NCBI GenBank assembly: GCA_026992735.1
Contig: JALWYO010000118.1
Coordinates: 1 to 37,694, forward strand
Reading direction: 5' to 3'
DNA length: 37,694 bases
From: Deltaproteobacteria bacterium
GTDB lineage: Bacteria; Desulfobacterota; Dissulfuribacteria; Dissulfuribacterales; QOAL01
Both the position numbers and the translations under genes were made by a program. Numbering within the stretch: position 1 is the stretch's first letter; every line of letters starts with the position of its first letter. Under the pieces are notes generated by a model. The model did not search any database and had not been told where the DNA came from. It was given only the letters and a program-made list of their open reading frames with translations. Shown piece after piece: positions 7,207 through 16,199 of this stretch.

Positions 7207-10152
7207 ATGCAAGTAGATTTGTCAATCCTGCTGGAGAATACACAGGATGTTGTGGTAGAGAGGGGCAGGGGCAGAGGCCTCCCGATTACATCCGTGTGTT
7301 CGGATTCCAGAAAGGCAATTCCTGGTTCTCTGTTCGTTGCCCTTCCAGGAAGCAGGATTGATGGATCAGAATTTGTCTCAGATGCTGTGGCCCGCGGTGC
7401 TGTTGCGGTTTTTGTGCCTGATTCATCTGTAGACGACGCCCTTAGGCTTGTGCCTGATAATGTTGCTGTTCTGTCTTCCAGGCTGCCTAACCAGGTTCTG
7501 GGGCATCTTGCCTCTGCCTTTTACGGGCATCCCAGCCATTCATTGGAGGTTATCGGTATCACAGGTACCAATGGCAAGACAACCTGCTCGTTTTTAATAG
7601 AGAAGATTCTTCAGGCCGCAGGCCATCGGCCTGGCCTTTCAGGGACTATTTGCCAGAAGACAGGCACGGCACAGCATCCCTCGTCACTTACAACTCCTGA
7701 CGCGGTTTCTTTTCAGGAGTTTTTGGCCGCGATACGGGATGAGGGGTGCACTCATGCTGTTACCGAGGTTTCTTCTCACGGGCTGGTGCAGGGCAGGGTG
7801 GCCGGGTGCAGGTTCAGGGCAGCGGTATTCACTAACCTGAGCCATGATCACCTGGATTACCATAAAGACATGGAGAGCTATTTCCAGGCCAAAAAACTGC
7901 TGTTTTCCGCCTGTGCCCCGGAAATGGCAGTTATAAACATAGATGATCCCTATGGGGGCAGGCTATTGAAAGAGTACCGGGGTGCAAAGGTTTCATTTGG
8001 CCTGTCAGAACAGGCCATGGTAAGGCCAGACAGGTACGAGCTGGATATCAACGGCATAAAAGCTATGATAAAGATGCCGGGTCAGGTCATAGAGATACGC
8101 TCTTCTCTCATAGGGCTTCACAATCTTTCTAATATATTGGCTGCCACAGCAGTTGCTTATGTTCTTGGTATCGAGCCTGGCTATATCAGGCAGGGCATTC
8201 AAGCCCTCAGAGCTGTGCCAGGCCGCCTCGAACCTGTCGAGGCTCCCAGGGGTATTACTGCGCTGGTGGATTATGCCCACACTCCGGATGCCCTTCAGAA
8301 CGTCTTGTCTGGGCTTAGGGAGTTTGTTTCAGGCAGGTTGATTGTTGTTTCAGGCTGCGGTGGTGACAGGGACAGGACAAAGAGACCGGAAATGGCAAGG
8401 ATAGCTGCCAGGCTTGCGGATTTATGTGTTTTTACTTCTGACAATCCCAGATCAGAATCCCCTGGTGCCATTATTCAAGATATGCTGAACGGCATTGAGA
8501 ATGTGCCGAAGGCAGGAGTCAAGACCATTGTCAACAGGGAGGCAGCCATAAAATGGGCTGCAGAACAGGCCATGCCAGGTGATATTCTTCTGGTGGCTGG
8601 CAAGGGGCATGAAGATTACCAGTTGATAGGTGGCAGGACTATTCCGTTTGATGACAGAAAGGTCCTGTCTCAGGCATTTCGTGATCGGAAAGCTGTTGGC
8701 GTTTATCAACAGGATCGCAAGTTTCTGTTCAGTATGCAGCATGTTGCAGATGCCACTGGCGGCCAGCTTGTGCCTGGCAGCGGTGATGCATTGTTTTCAT
8801 CAATCAGCACGGACAGCCGCACAATACGCCCTGGAGAGCTTTTCTGGGCCATCAGGGGGGAACGCTTTGATGGCCACGCCTTTTTGGCTGCCGTGGCTGA
8901 CAAGGGGGCTGCAGGCGCCGTGGTAGAGTGGATTCCTTCAGATGCCCCGGAAGGTTTTCCATTGGTCAGGGTGACAGATTCCCTGTACAGCCTGGGAGAA
9001 TTTGCAAGATGGTACAGGAAACAGCTTGGATTCAAGGTGTTCGGTATCACAGGCAGCTGTGGCAAGACCACCACCAAGGAGCTGGTTGCCTCGGTGCTTT
9101 CCATGAAGTTCACAACTGCCAAGACAAAAGGCAATCTCAATAACCTGATAGGACTGCCCTTCACCATATTGAAAATTTCCCCAGATACTGAATGGGCAGT
9201 GCTGGAGATGGGTACCAATCAGCCTGGAGAGATCAGCCGGCTATGCCACATAGCAGTGCCGGATGCCGGTCTTATCACTTGTATCCAGCCGGTTCACCTG
9301 GAAGGTCTGGGAACTGTTGACAATATAGCAGCAGAGAAGTCTGCGCTCCTGGAGGCATTGCCTGCCAGTGGCACTGCGGTCATTAATATGGATGACAAAC
9401 TTATACGAAGCCGCATGTCCGGCCTTAAGTGCAATAATATCGTGGGATTTTCCTGCCGCAGTGGGGACATCGGAGAAAACTTGCCTCAAATGGTCAGGCT
9501 TATAAGTGCCAGGCAGGCCACCCATGGGCTTGAAGTGGATGTGGATGTCTCCGGGCAGGTGTTGAGTCTGAAGACCAGGCTCATGGGCAGGATAAACAGT
9601 TTCAATATTGTGGCTGCCGTGGCATCAGGTGTTGCACTGGGGCTGGATCTTGATCTTATAAAAAAGGGCATAGAGAAGGTCAGGCCTGCCGGGGCCAGGA
9701 TGAATCTTGAGCAGCTCCAGGGAGGCTGGCTGCTTCTTGACGATTCATACAACGCAAATCCCGTGTCCATGCAGGCTGCAATAGAGACAATGGGCGAAAT
9801 TGCCCAGGGAATCAGTAAAATTTTGATTCTTGGATCAATGCTGGAATTAGGGCCAATGGCCCCGGCATTTCATGAACAGGTTGGCGAAGTTGCTGCAATG
9901 GCACAGCCTGACATCCTGGTTACAGTAGGTAGTCTTGCTAGGCATTTGGCTTCAGGTGCAATAGCCGCAGGACTTCGTGAAGACAGGATTTTATCTTTTG
10001 ATGACAGGGAGCAATGCCTTGAATGGCTGGCTGGTGCAGAACAGGGATTTTTCAATGGCAACGCCAGGGCCGTGCTGGTCAAGGGGTCAAGAGGGATTGG
10101 CCTGGAAAGGATTGCAGGCCTTATCAGGCAGAGAGTACAGGATAGATATTAG
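7207..10152 (+). CDS. murE-murF: bifunctional MurE-MurF fusion: UDP-MurNAc-tripeptide synthetase / D-Ala-D-Ala ligase
   Basis: One 981-residue chain carries two consecutive cytosolic peptidoglycan-precursor ligases. The MurE half (about 1-490) adds meso-diaminopimelate to UDP-MurNAc-L-Ala-D-Glu. It has the P-loop GITGTNGKTT (about 118-127), the lysine in YFQAKKLLF likely to be carbamylated, and the meso-DAP specificity motif DNPRSE (about 413). The MurF half (about 510-981) adds D-Ala-D-Ala. It has the P-loop GITGSCGKTTTKE (about 613), KGNLNNLIGLP, LDDSYNANP (about 845) and LGSMLELG. No stop or frameshift separates the halves, and neither is missing a core motif, so both should work. The ATG at 7207 has GAGG 9 nt upstream; a TTG at 7204 is also possible. 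MurE-MurF fusions are known sporadically in bacteria. Confidence 0.95.
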   Translation: MQVDLSILLENTQDVVVERGRGRGLPITSVCSDSRKAIPGSLFVALPGSRIDGSEFVSDAVARGAVAVFVPDSSVDDALRLVPDNVAVLSSRLPNQVLGHLASAFYGHPSHSLEVIGITGTNGKTTCSFLIEKILQAAGHRPGLSGTICQKTGTAQHPSSLTTPDAVSFQEFLAAIRDEGCTHAVTEVSSHGLVQGRVAGCRFRAAVFTNLSHDHLDYHKDMESYFQAKKLLFSACAPEMAVINIDDPYGGRLLKEYRGAKVSFGLSEQAMVRPDRYELDINGIKAMIKMPGQVIEIRSSLIGLHNLSNILAATAVAYVLGIEPGYIRQGIQALRAVPGRLEPVEAPRGITALVDYAHTPDALQNVLSGLREFVSGRLIVVSGCGGDRDRTKRPEMARIAARLADLCVFTSDNPRSESPGAIIQDMLNGIENVPKAGVKTIVNREAAIKWAAEQAMPGDILLVAGKGHEDYQLIGGRTIPFDDRKVLSQAFRDRKAVGVYQQDRKFLFSMQHVADATGGQLVPGSGDALFSSISTDSRTIRPGELFWAIRGERFDGHAFLAAVADKGAAGAVVEWIPSDAPEGFPLVRVTDSLYSLGEFARWYRKQLGFKVFGITGSCGKTTTKELVASVLSMKFTTAKTKGNLNNLIGLPFTILKISPDTEWAVLEMGTNQPGEISRLCHIAVPDAGLITCIQPVHLEGLGTVDNIAAEKSALLEALPASGTAVINMDDKLIRSRMSGLKCNNIVGFSCRSGDIGENLPQMVRLISARQATHGLEVDVDVSGQVLSLKTRLMGRINSFNIVAAVASGVALGLDLDLIKKGIEKVRPAGARMNLEQLQGGWLLLDDSYNANPVSMQAAIETMGEIAQGISKILILGSMLELGPMAPAFHEQVGEVAAMAQPDILVTVGSLARHLASGAIAAGLREDRILSFDDREQCLEWLAGAEQGFFNGNARAVLVKGSRGIGLERIAGLIRQRVQDRY

Positions 10153-11232
10153 ATGCTTTTCCATCTGCTGTATCCACTTCATGAATACTGGGCTGCGTTT
10201 AACGTATTTCGTTACATTACTTTCAGGACTATATACGCTGCAGTCACTGCCCTTGCTATAACCTTGTTTCTTGGGCCCTGGTTTATTCGAAGGATAAAGG
10301 CCATGCAGTTCGGGCAGGTTGTCAGGGATGATGGCCCGGCAACCCACTTGAAAAAGACAGGTACTCCCAGCATGGGAGGTCTGCTGATAAATGGGGCCAT
10401 CATCTTTTCTGCCCTGCTATGGGCGGACCTTGGCAACCTGTATATATGGTTGTCCATTTTTATACTCGCAGGGTTTGGGGCAATAGGGGCCGTGGACGAT
10501 TACCTCAAGATCAAAAAGAAGAGCAGCGCCGGCCTTGCAGGGAGATGGAAGCTTATTATCCAGGCCGTGATAATAGGCCTGTGCGCCCTTATCCTGTGGG
10601 GAAGCGGTCACTGGGATACCCGTCTTAGCATACCTTTCTTCAAGGATGTGAGGCCTGACATAGGCTGTCTTTACGTATTCTTTGCCTTTATAGTAATCGC
10701 AGGATGCTCCAACGCCATAAACCTTACAGACGGCCTGGATGGCCTTGCAACCGGGCCGTTTGTGGTCTCGGCTGCAGTTTATACCCTGTTCTGCTACCTG
10801 GCGGGTCACTCTGCATTGGCCAGATATCTCAATATCCCGTATGTCGCAGGTGTAGGAGAGCTGGCTATCTTCTGCGGGGCCATGGTAGGGGCTGGCCTCG
10901 GGTTTCTATGGTACAACAGTTACCCTGCTGAGATGTTCATGGGCGATGTAGGTTCCCTTGCAATGGGAGGCGCTTTGGGAGCAGTGGCGGTATTGTCAAA
11001 ACAGGAGATACTGCTGGCAATAGTAGGCGGGGTTTTTGTTGCAGAGGCCCTGTCAGTGATATTGCAGGTCGGTTATTTCAAGGCTACTGGCGGCAGGCGT
11101 ATCTTTAGGATGGCACCGCTCCATCACCATTTTGAGATGCTTGGATGGCCTGAACCAAAAGTTATAGTCCGGTTTTGGATAGTCTCGGTCCTGCTTGGCC
11201 TGGTTGCCATAAGCACCTTGAAGCTCAGGTGA
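10153..11232 (+). CDS. mraY: phospho-N-acetylmuramoyl-pentapeptide-transferase MraY
   Basis: MraY is an inner-membrane enzyme that transfers phospho-MurNAc-pentapeptide from UDP to undecaprenyl phosphate, making lipid I. The protein has 359 residues and about ten membrane segments. Signatures are DDGPATHLKKTGTPSMGG, the cytoplasmic aspartate pair in AVDDYLK, NAINLTDGLDGLA, MFMGDVGSLAMGG and the HHH motif in APLHHHFE. Length and all motifs are normal. The ATG directly abuts the murE-murF stop codon, and its stop overlaps the murD start by one base. Confidence 0.97.
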   Translation: MLFHLLYPLHEYWAAFNVFRYITFRTIYAAVTALAITLFLGPWFIRRIKAMQFGQVVRDDGPATHLKKTGTPSMGGLLINGAIIFSALLWADLGNLYIWLSIFILAGFGAIGAVDDYLKIKKKSSAGLAGRWKLIIQAVIIGLCALILWGSGHWDTRLSIPFFKDVRPDIGCLYVFFAFIVIAGCSNAINLTDGLDGLATGPFVVSAAVYTLFCYLAGHSALARYLNIPYVAGVGELAIFCGAMVGAGLGFLWYNSYPAEMFMGDVGSLAMGGALGAVAVLSKQEILLAIVGGVFVAEALSVILQVGYFKATGGRRIFRMAPLHHHFEMLGWPEPKVIVRFWIVSVLLGLVAISTLKLR

Positions 11233-12683
11233 TGCAAAAGATGGATTTCACGGGCGCAAAAATAGCAGTTCTTGGAGTAGGCGAGGCAGGCCAGGCAGCA
11301 GCACGCTGGCTTCATTCCCGGGGTGCTGAGCTGCTCTGTTGTGATACTCTGGCTGTAAATGAATGGTCTCCGGAGTTTCTTGAATGGTGCAGGGCTTCTG
11401 GCATAAGGCTGTTGTGTGAGGACGATATGGACACTCAGGATGTGCCCAGCTGCCAGTTTGCAGTGGTTAGTCCCGGCATTCCACCCATTGCCAGGATGGT
11501 AAGGTCTTTCATGAAAAGAGGTGTCCCGGTCATTGGCGAACTGGCCTTGTCTGCATCCCTGTGGAAGGGCAGGCTTATAGGTATTACAGGCACCAATGGA
11601 AAGACCACCACCACGGCATTGACAGCTCACCTGCTTTCTTCTGCAGGTATTCCAAATGTCAAGGCCGGCAACATATCTCCACCCTTGTTCGAATGCATGT
11701 CACAGAAAAGTGAAGACATGACTGCAGTCCTGGAGATCAGTAGCTTCCAGCTGGAATATTTTCCTGGAGATTGGCCTGATGGCCTGATAAAGCCACGTTT
11801 TTCAACTGCCTGCATTCTTAACATAGCACCGGATCACATAGACAGACATGGAAACACGATGGAATATGCCAGGTGCAAGTTGAGGCTTTTGGAGTACCAG
11901 GGGCCTGGTGACATGGCAGTCCTGGGGCCTGTCGGCCAGGTTTCCATGCCGGATATGGATGCCGATATTTTCATGTTGCGTCCATCTGAAAGACATGGGC
12001 ATGGCGCTCACATGGATATTGCAGGCTCATGTCTTGCTATCGTATGGCCTGGAGGCGCTCGGGAAGAATATGATCTGTCGGGATGGAGGCTGTATGGCAG
12101 GCACAACCTGGAAAACCTGGCTACAGCTATTGTGGCAGCCAGACATGCTGGTGCAGGACACGATGCTGTTCAGAATGGTATCAATATCTTTCAGGCACCG
12201 GCTTACCGTCTCCAGAATTCCGGAACCTGGCGCGGGATACGGTTTATAAACGATTCCAAGGCCACCAATGTTGCAGCATTGATTGCAGCCCTGGAGTCTG
12301 TGCAGGGAGACGTGACCTTGATAGCCGGGGGCAGAGGCAAGGGAGAAGAGTTCAGCCGTATTGCAGAGTTTGTCCGTGCAGGTTCGAGTAATGGATACAA
12401 GGGAGGGATGCTTAAGTCCGCTGTCCTGATAGGCGAAGAAGCCGAGAGAATGGCATCTGTAATGCAGGGCATAGGTGTCAAGACGAAGGTGCTTTCAGGC
12501 ACAGACGGCGAGAAGACGATTCAAGAGGCAGTCAGGATTGCGGTTGCCATGAGCAGACCGGGCGATATCGTGTTGCTTTCTCCTGCCTGTGCGAGTTTTG
12601 ATATGTTTTCAAGTTACAGGCAACGGGGCAAGGCATTTGATAATGCTGTCAAGATCCTGGCTGATGGTGTTTTCAATGCTTAA
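11232..12683 (+). CDS. murD: UDP-N-acetylmuramoylalanine--D-glutamate ligase MurD
   Basis: MurD adds D-glutamate to UDP-MurNAc-L-Ala using ATP. The N-terminal Rossmann domain begins at FTGAKIAVLGVGEAGQAAA. The P-loop GITGTNGKTTTT lies at about residue 117, followed by the central-domain segment NIAPDHIDRHG and the C-terminal FINDSKATN and LSPACASFD motifs. At 483 residues it is slightly longer than the usual 440-460. The chosen ATG (11232) overlaps the mraY stop as TGATG; the reading frame is open further upstream inside mraY, but the conserved N-terminus fits this start. The next gene is murG, with which it overlaps, instead of ftsW. Confidence 0.95.
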   Translation: MQKMDFTGAKIAVLGVGEAGQAAARWLHSRGAELLCCDTLAVNEWSPEFLEWCRASGIRLLCEDDMDTQDVPSCQFAVVSPGIPPIARMVRSFMKRGVPVIGELALSASLWKGRLIGITGTNGKTTTTALTAHLLSSAGIPNVKAGNISPPLFECMSQKSEDMTAVLEISSFQLEYFPGDWPDGLIKPRFSTACILNIAPDHIDRHGNTMEYARCKLRLLEYQGPGDMAVLGPVGQVSMPDMDADIFMLRPSERHGHGAHMDIAGSCLAIVWPGGAREEYDLSGWRLYGRHNLENLATAIVAARHAGAGHDAVQNGINIFQAPAYRLQNSGTWRGIRFINDSKATNVAALIAALESVQGDVTLIAGGRGKGEEFSRIAEFVRAGSSNGYKGGMLKSAVLIGEEAERMASVMQGIGVKTKVLSGTDGEKTIQEAVRIAVAMSRPGDIVLLSPACASFDMFSSYRQRGKAFDNAVKILADGVFNA

Positions 12684-13827
12684 ACATGATGCCGGCAGGG
12701 ATAATACACCTGTCACTCTGGGGACAGGCAGGAAAAGCCTCAGGCTTGTAATTACCGGAGGAGGGACTGGTGGTCACGTCTTTCCGGGCGTTGCCGTTGG
12801 GGAAGAGCTGTCATCCATGTGCGATTTGAGCTGTTTATGGATAGGCACTGGCAGGCCTGTGGAGAAAAAGGCCCTGCAAGCATATGAATGGGACTACAAG
12901 GTATTAAACGTGCAGCCTCTCAAGGGACGGGGTCTTCTTGATGTTGCAGGTGCCCTGGCACACCTTCCGTTCTCTGTTATATCTGCCATGAGGCTTCTAA
13001 GGCGTTTCCGCCCTGATGTTGTCTTTGGGGTTGGCGGATATGTTTCAGGGCCTGTTATTGCTGCTGCAAGAGTATCTGGTATAAAGACAGCCATTCATGA
13101 GCAGAATATCCTGCCGGGCCTTGCAAACAGGCTGGCATCGCGTGTGGTTGACAGGATATTTATAAGCATGCAGGCATCCAGAAAATATTTCCGGAATTCT
13201 CATGTGGAATGCCTGGGAAATCCAGTGCGGAAACAGATAATTGAGCAGGCCGAGTCAGATTCGCCACAAAAATCTAATGGAGTGATGAACATTCTCATCC
13301 TTGGTGGGAGCCAGGGAGCATCCGGGTTGAACCGCCTTGCCAGTTCGGCCTTGAAAATTCTGCACCAGTCAGGATGCCATTTTTCAGTAGTTCACCAGTC
13401 AGGTCCGGCAGAATATGAGGAATTGCAGTCATTTTACAGTGAGGCAGGCATGGATGTGTCAGTAAGGGATTTTATCAGTGATATTGGCGTTGCATACTCC
13501 CATGCCAATCTGATACTTTGCAGGGCAGGGGCAACTACTCTTGCAGAAGTTACTGCAGTAGGAAGGCCTGTCATCTGTATCCCCTATCCTCATGCAGCCG
13601 ATGGGCACCAGGTCATGAATGCCAGGGCACTATACGATGCGGGAGCCGGACTGTATTTTGAAGAAGGAGAAGTTGGAGCTGTGCGCCTGGCATCGGAAAT
13701 AGAAAAATTGATTTCAGCTCCGGACAGGCTCCTGCAGATGACTGCCAGATCAAGGAGCCTTGGCAGGCCTGATGCAGCCAGAAAGATAGCAGAATCCATC
13801 ATGGAGTTGAGCCAGGCGGATGCATGA
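12676..13827 (+). CDS. murG: UDP-GlcNAc:undecaprenyl-PP-MurNAc-pentapeptide GlcNAc transferase MurG
   Basis: MurG is a peripheral membrane GT-B glycosyltransferase that converts lipid I to lipid II. The N-domain glycine loop is VITGGGTGGHVFPG (about residues 25-38). Next come VFGVGGYVSGPVIAAA, the second glycine loop ILGGSQGASGLN, and the donor-site region LILCRAGATTLAEV with IPYPHAADGHQ...NA. Length with the ATG at 12676 is 383 residues, close to the family norm of about 360. This start overlaps the murD end by 8 bp; another in-frame ATG is at 12664. The first 20 residues are non-conserved. The close junction with murD leaves no room for ftsW. Confidence 0.95.
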   Translation: MLKHDAGRDNTPVTLGTGRKSLRLVITGGGTGGHVFPGVAVGEELSSMCDLSCLWIGTGRPVEKKALQAYEWDYKVLNVQPLKGRGLLDVAGALAHLPFSVISAMRLLRRFRPDVVFGVGGYVSGPVIAAARVSGIKTAIHEQNILPGLANRLASRVVDRIFISMQASRKYFRNSHVECLGNPVRKQIIEQAESDSPQKSNGVMNILILGGSQGASGLNRLASSALKILHQSGCHFSVVHQSGPAEYEELQSFYSEAGMDVSVRDFISDIGVAYSHANLILCRAGATTLAEVTAVGRPVICIPYPHAADGHQVMNARALYDAGAGLYFEEGEVGAVRLASEIEKLISAPDRLLQMTARSRSLGRPDAARKIAESIMELSQADA

Positions 13828-13873
13828 TTATGCCATAATATTTGAGCAAATATAGGAGAATCAATCCAGAATT

Positions 13874-15268
13874 ATGTATAGGGAACAGCATATTCATTTT
13901 GTCGGTATCGGCGGAATAGGCATGAGCGGTCTGGCTCAGGTTCTTCTGAGCCTTGGTTATTCCGTATCCGGTTCCGATCTCAGGTCAACAGGCACTACGA
14001 AACAGCTTGCCACTAAGGGGGCTGTAATCTATTCCGGCCACAGTGCGGAGAATGTTCAGGATGCAGACGTGGTGGTCATGTCATCGGCAATCCGAGAGGA
14101 TAATCCAGAGCTTGTAGCGGCTAGAGAGCGTGGCATACCTATCATACCAAGGGCGGAACTGCTTGGTGAACTCATGCGTTTCAAGAAGTTCGGAATAGCT
14201 GTAGCAGGCGCTCATGGCAAGACCAGCACCACGTCTATGGTTGCGGCAGTGCTCGATCAGGGTGGTAAGGACCCAACGGTCATCATAGGCGGCAAGGTCA
14301 ATGGCATAGGGACAAATGCATACTGGGGCAAGGGCCAGTTCCTGGTAGCAGAGGCTGATGAAAGCGATGGGAGTTTTCTGCGGCTTACTCCCAGTATTGT
14401 AGTGATTACAAATATAGACAGGGAACATCTGGATTACTATTCAGGGCTTCATGATATAGAAGACGCCTTTTACAGATTTATGGAGAAAACACCATTTTAC
14501 GGTGTAACCATAGCCTGTGGCGATGACGAGATCCTGATGAGAGTCCTTTCCAGGAGCAACAAAAGGCGGTTTATTTACGGAACAGGTCCGGACTGTGAAT
14601 TAAGGGCCAGGAATATTAGGTCTGAGGGTCTTTTGTCCAAATTTGATGTAGAATTCAGAGGCGGCTTGTTGGGGAGCATTGAACTCCATGTGCCTGGCAT
14701 TCATCACGTGCGGAATGCCCTGGCAGCAGTGGCTGTAGGCCTTGAGCTCGAGGTGCCCTTTAAGGATATTAGCAGAGGTCTTTGCAGTTACAGTGGTGTT
14801 GGCAGGAGGTTTGACATACTCGGTACAGAAAAGGGCATTACCGTGGTGGATGATTATGCTCACCATCCTACTGAGATACGCGCCACTCTTGCTGCAGCGC
14901 GGAATGCCTGGCCTGACAGGAGGCTGATGGTGTTGTTCGAGCCTCACCGTTATAGCAGGACTCAGATGCTGATGGAAGAGTTTTCCACCGCTTTTACAGC
15001 AGCAGAAGAGCTTTGGATAAGCGAGATTTATCCGGCAAGTGAACCAGCAATAGTTGGTGTTTCAGGTGAACGGCTGGCACGTCTTATCAGAGAGACAACC
15101 GGCCAGAAAGTACATTTTGTAAAGGATGTGTCCGTGCTGCCTCAAGCCGTGGCCCCGGCTCTAAGGCCAGGAGACATTGTAATGACACTTGGTGCAGGTG
15201 CAATAGGCAGGATTGGCAACATGCTGCTGTCAGATATAAAGGGGAAACATGCTGCAGCCGCTATATAG
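13874..15268 (+). CDS. murC: UDP-N-acetylmuramate--L-alanine ligase MurC
   Basis: MurC adds the first amino acid, L-alanine, to UDP-MurNAc. The 464-residue protein opens with HFVGIGGIGMSGLAQVLL, the UDP-binding Rossmann motif. It has the P-loop AGAHGKTSTTS (about 111-121), VAEADESDGSFL, NIDREHLDYY, VVDDYAHHPTEIRATL and LFEPHRYSRT. All are standard for MurC rather than the related Mpl. AGGAG lies 15 nt before the ATG, a rather long spacing. Its 3' end overlaps murB by 20 nt. Confidence 0.97.
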   Translation: MYREQHIHFVGIGGIGMSGLAQVLLSLGYSVSGSDLRSTGTTKQLATKGAVIYSGHSAENVQDADVVVMSSAIREDNPELVAARERGIPIIPRAELLGELMRFKKFGIAVAGAHGKTSTTSMVAAVLDQGGKDPTVIIGGKVNGIGTNAYWGKGQFLVAEADESDGSFLRLTPSIVVITNIDREHLDYYSGLHDIEDAFYRFMEKTPFYGVTIACGDDEILMRVLSRSNKRRFIYGTGPDCELRARNIRSEGLLSKFDVEFRGGLLGSIELHVPGIHHVRNALAAVAVGLELEVPFKDISRGLCSYSGVGRRFDILGTEKGITVVDDYAHHPTEIRATLAAARNAWPDRRLMVLFEPHRYSRTQMLMEEFSTAFTAAEELWISEIYPASEPAIVGVSGERLARLIRETTGQKVHFVKDVSVLPQAVAPALRPGDIVMTLGAGAIGRIGNMLLSDIKGKHAAAAI

Positions 15269-16199
15269 AGACCTTTCCAGTATCAAGGACCTGGATGTCA
15301 AGAGAGATGTGGATCTGTCCAGGTGTACAACGTTCAGGATAGGCGGCAAGGCCGGTCTGTTCGTGATACCCCGGTCTATTCAAGCCCTGGAAGGGGCGGT
15401 GAGAAGTTTTTGTCATGCTGGTATCCCCTTGAGGATTCTGGGGAACGGGAGCAACCTCCTGATCTCTGATGCTGGTGTGCCTGCGGTCATAAATCTTTCA
15501 GGCCTTTACAAGCTTGAAGTCCATGGAGACCATTTGGTTGTCTATGCCGGTCTGCCTATATCCAGGCTGTTAAGATGGTGCCTTGAAAATGGATATGCTG
15601 GAATGGAGTGCCTGGCAGGCATCCCTGCCAGCCTTGGAGGCGCATTGTTCATGAATGCAGGCGCTGGCGGCTGTGAAACCGGAGACTTTGTTCAGGAGAT
15701 ACTCGTTACAGGTGCTTCAGGCAGTTCCTGGCTGGATGTGTCAGCGCTGGATTGCCACTACCGCAGTATTCACATAGAGCCGGGAACCATAATTTCAGCC
15801 CTTAAGATACCTCTCAATCATGAAGGTGTGTCTGGTGACAGCGCTGAAAAAAAGGCGCTTTATCCATGTAATGCGCAGAAGGTGCTGCACAAAATAAGGC
15901 ATGTGATGCATAGGCGAATAAACACGCAGCCTCTTGGAGAGCCCAGTGCCGGCTGTGTATTCAGAAATCCCGAAGGCAGATCCGCATGGTCTCTTATTGC
16001 CGCATGCGGCCTGCAGGGCTTTTGTAATGGCAGGGCACAGGTATCCAGGAAACATGCAAATTTCATAGTTAACAAGGGTGGTGCAGGTTTCTGCGAGGTC
16101 AGGGATTTGATATCCATTGTAAAAGAGAAGGTGCTGGAACAGACCGGCATCCTTCTAAAAGAGGAAGTGGTAATCTGGGAAAATGCGGTTCTCCACTAA
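15249..16199 (+). CDS. murB: UDP-N-acetylenolpyruvoylglucosamine reductase MurB
   Basis: MurB is an FAD enzyme that reduces UDP-GlcNAc-enolpyruvate to UDP-MurNAc with NADPH. FAD-binding segments are TTFRIGGKAGLFVIP, ILGNGSNLLISDAG, and GIPASLGGALFMNAGAGG (about 124-141). The proton-donor loop reads SAGCVFRNP with Cys236 where many MurBs have serine, and the late catalytic glutamate lies in LLKEEVVIW. At 316 residues, without the E. coli-type insertions, it resembles type II MurB. It overlaps murC by 20 nt and ftsQ by 17 nt. No ddl gene separates it from ftsQ. Confidence 0.95.
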   Translation: MLQPLYRDLSSIKDLDVKRDVDLSRCTTFRIGGKAGLFVIPRSIQALEGAVRSFCHAGIPLRILGNGSNLLISDAGVPAVINLSGLYKLEVHGDHLVVYAGLPISRLLRWCLENGYAGMECLAGIPASLGGALFMNAGAGGCETGDFVQEILVTGASGSSWLDVSALDCHYRSIHIEPGTIISALKIPLNHEGVSGDSAEKKALYPCNAQKVLHKIRHVMHRRINTQPLGEPSAGCVFRNPEGRSAWSLIAACGLQGFCNGRAQVSRKHANFIVNKGGAGFCEVRDLISIVKEKVLEQTGILLKEEVVIWENAVLH

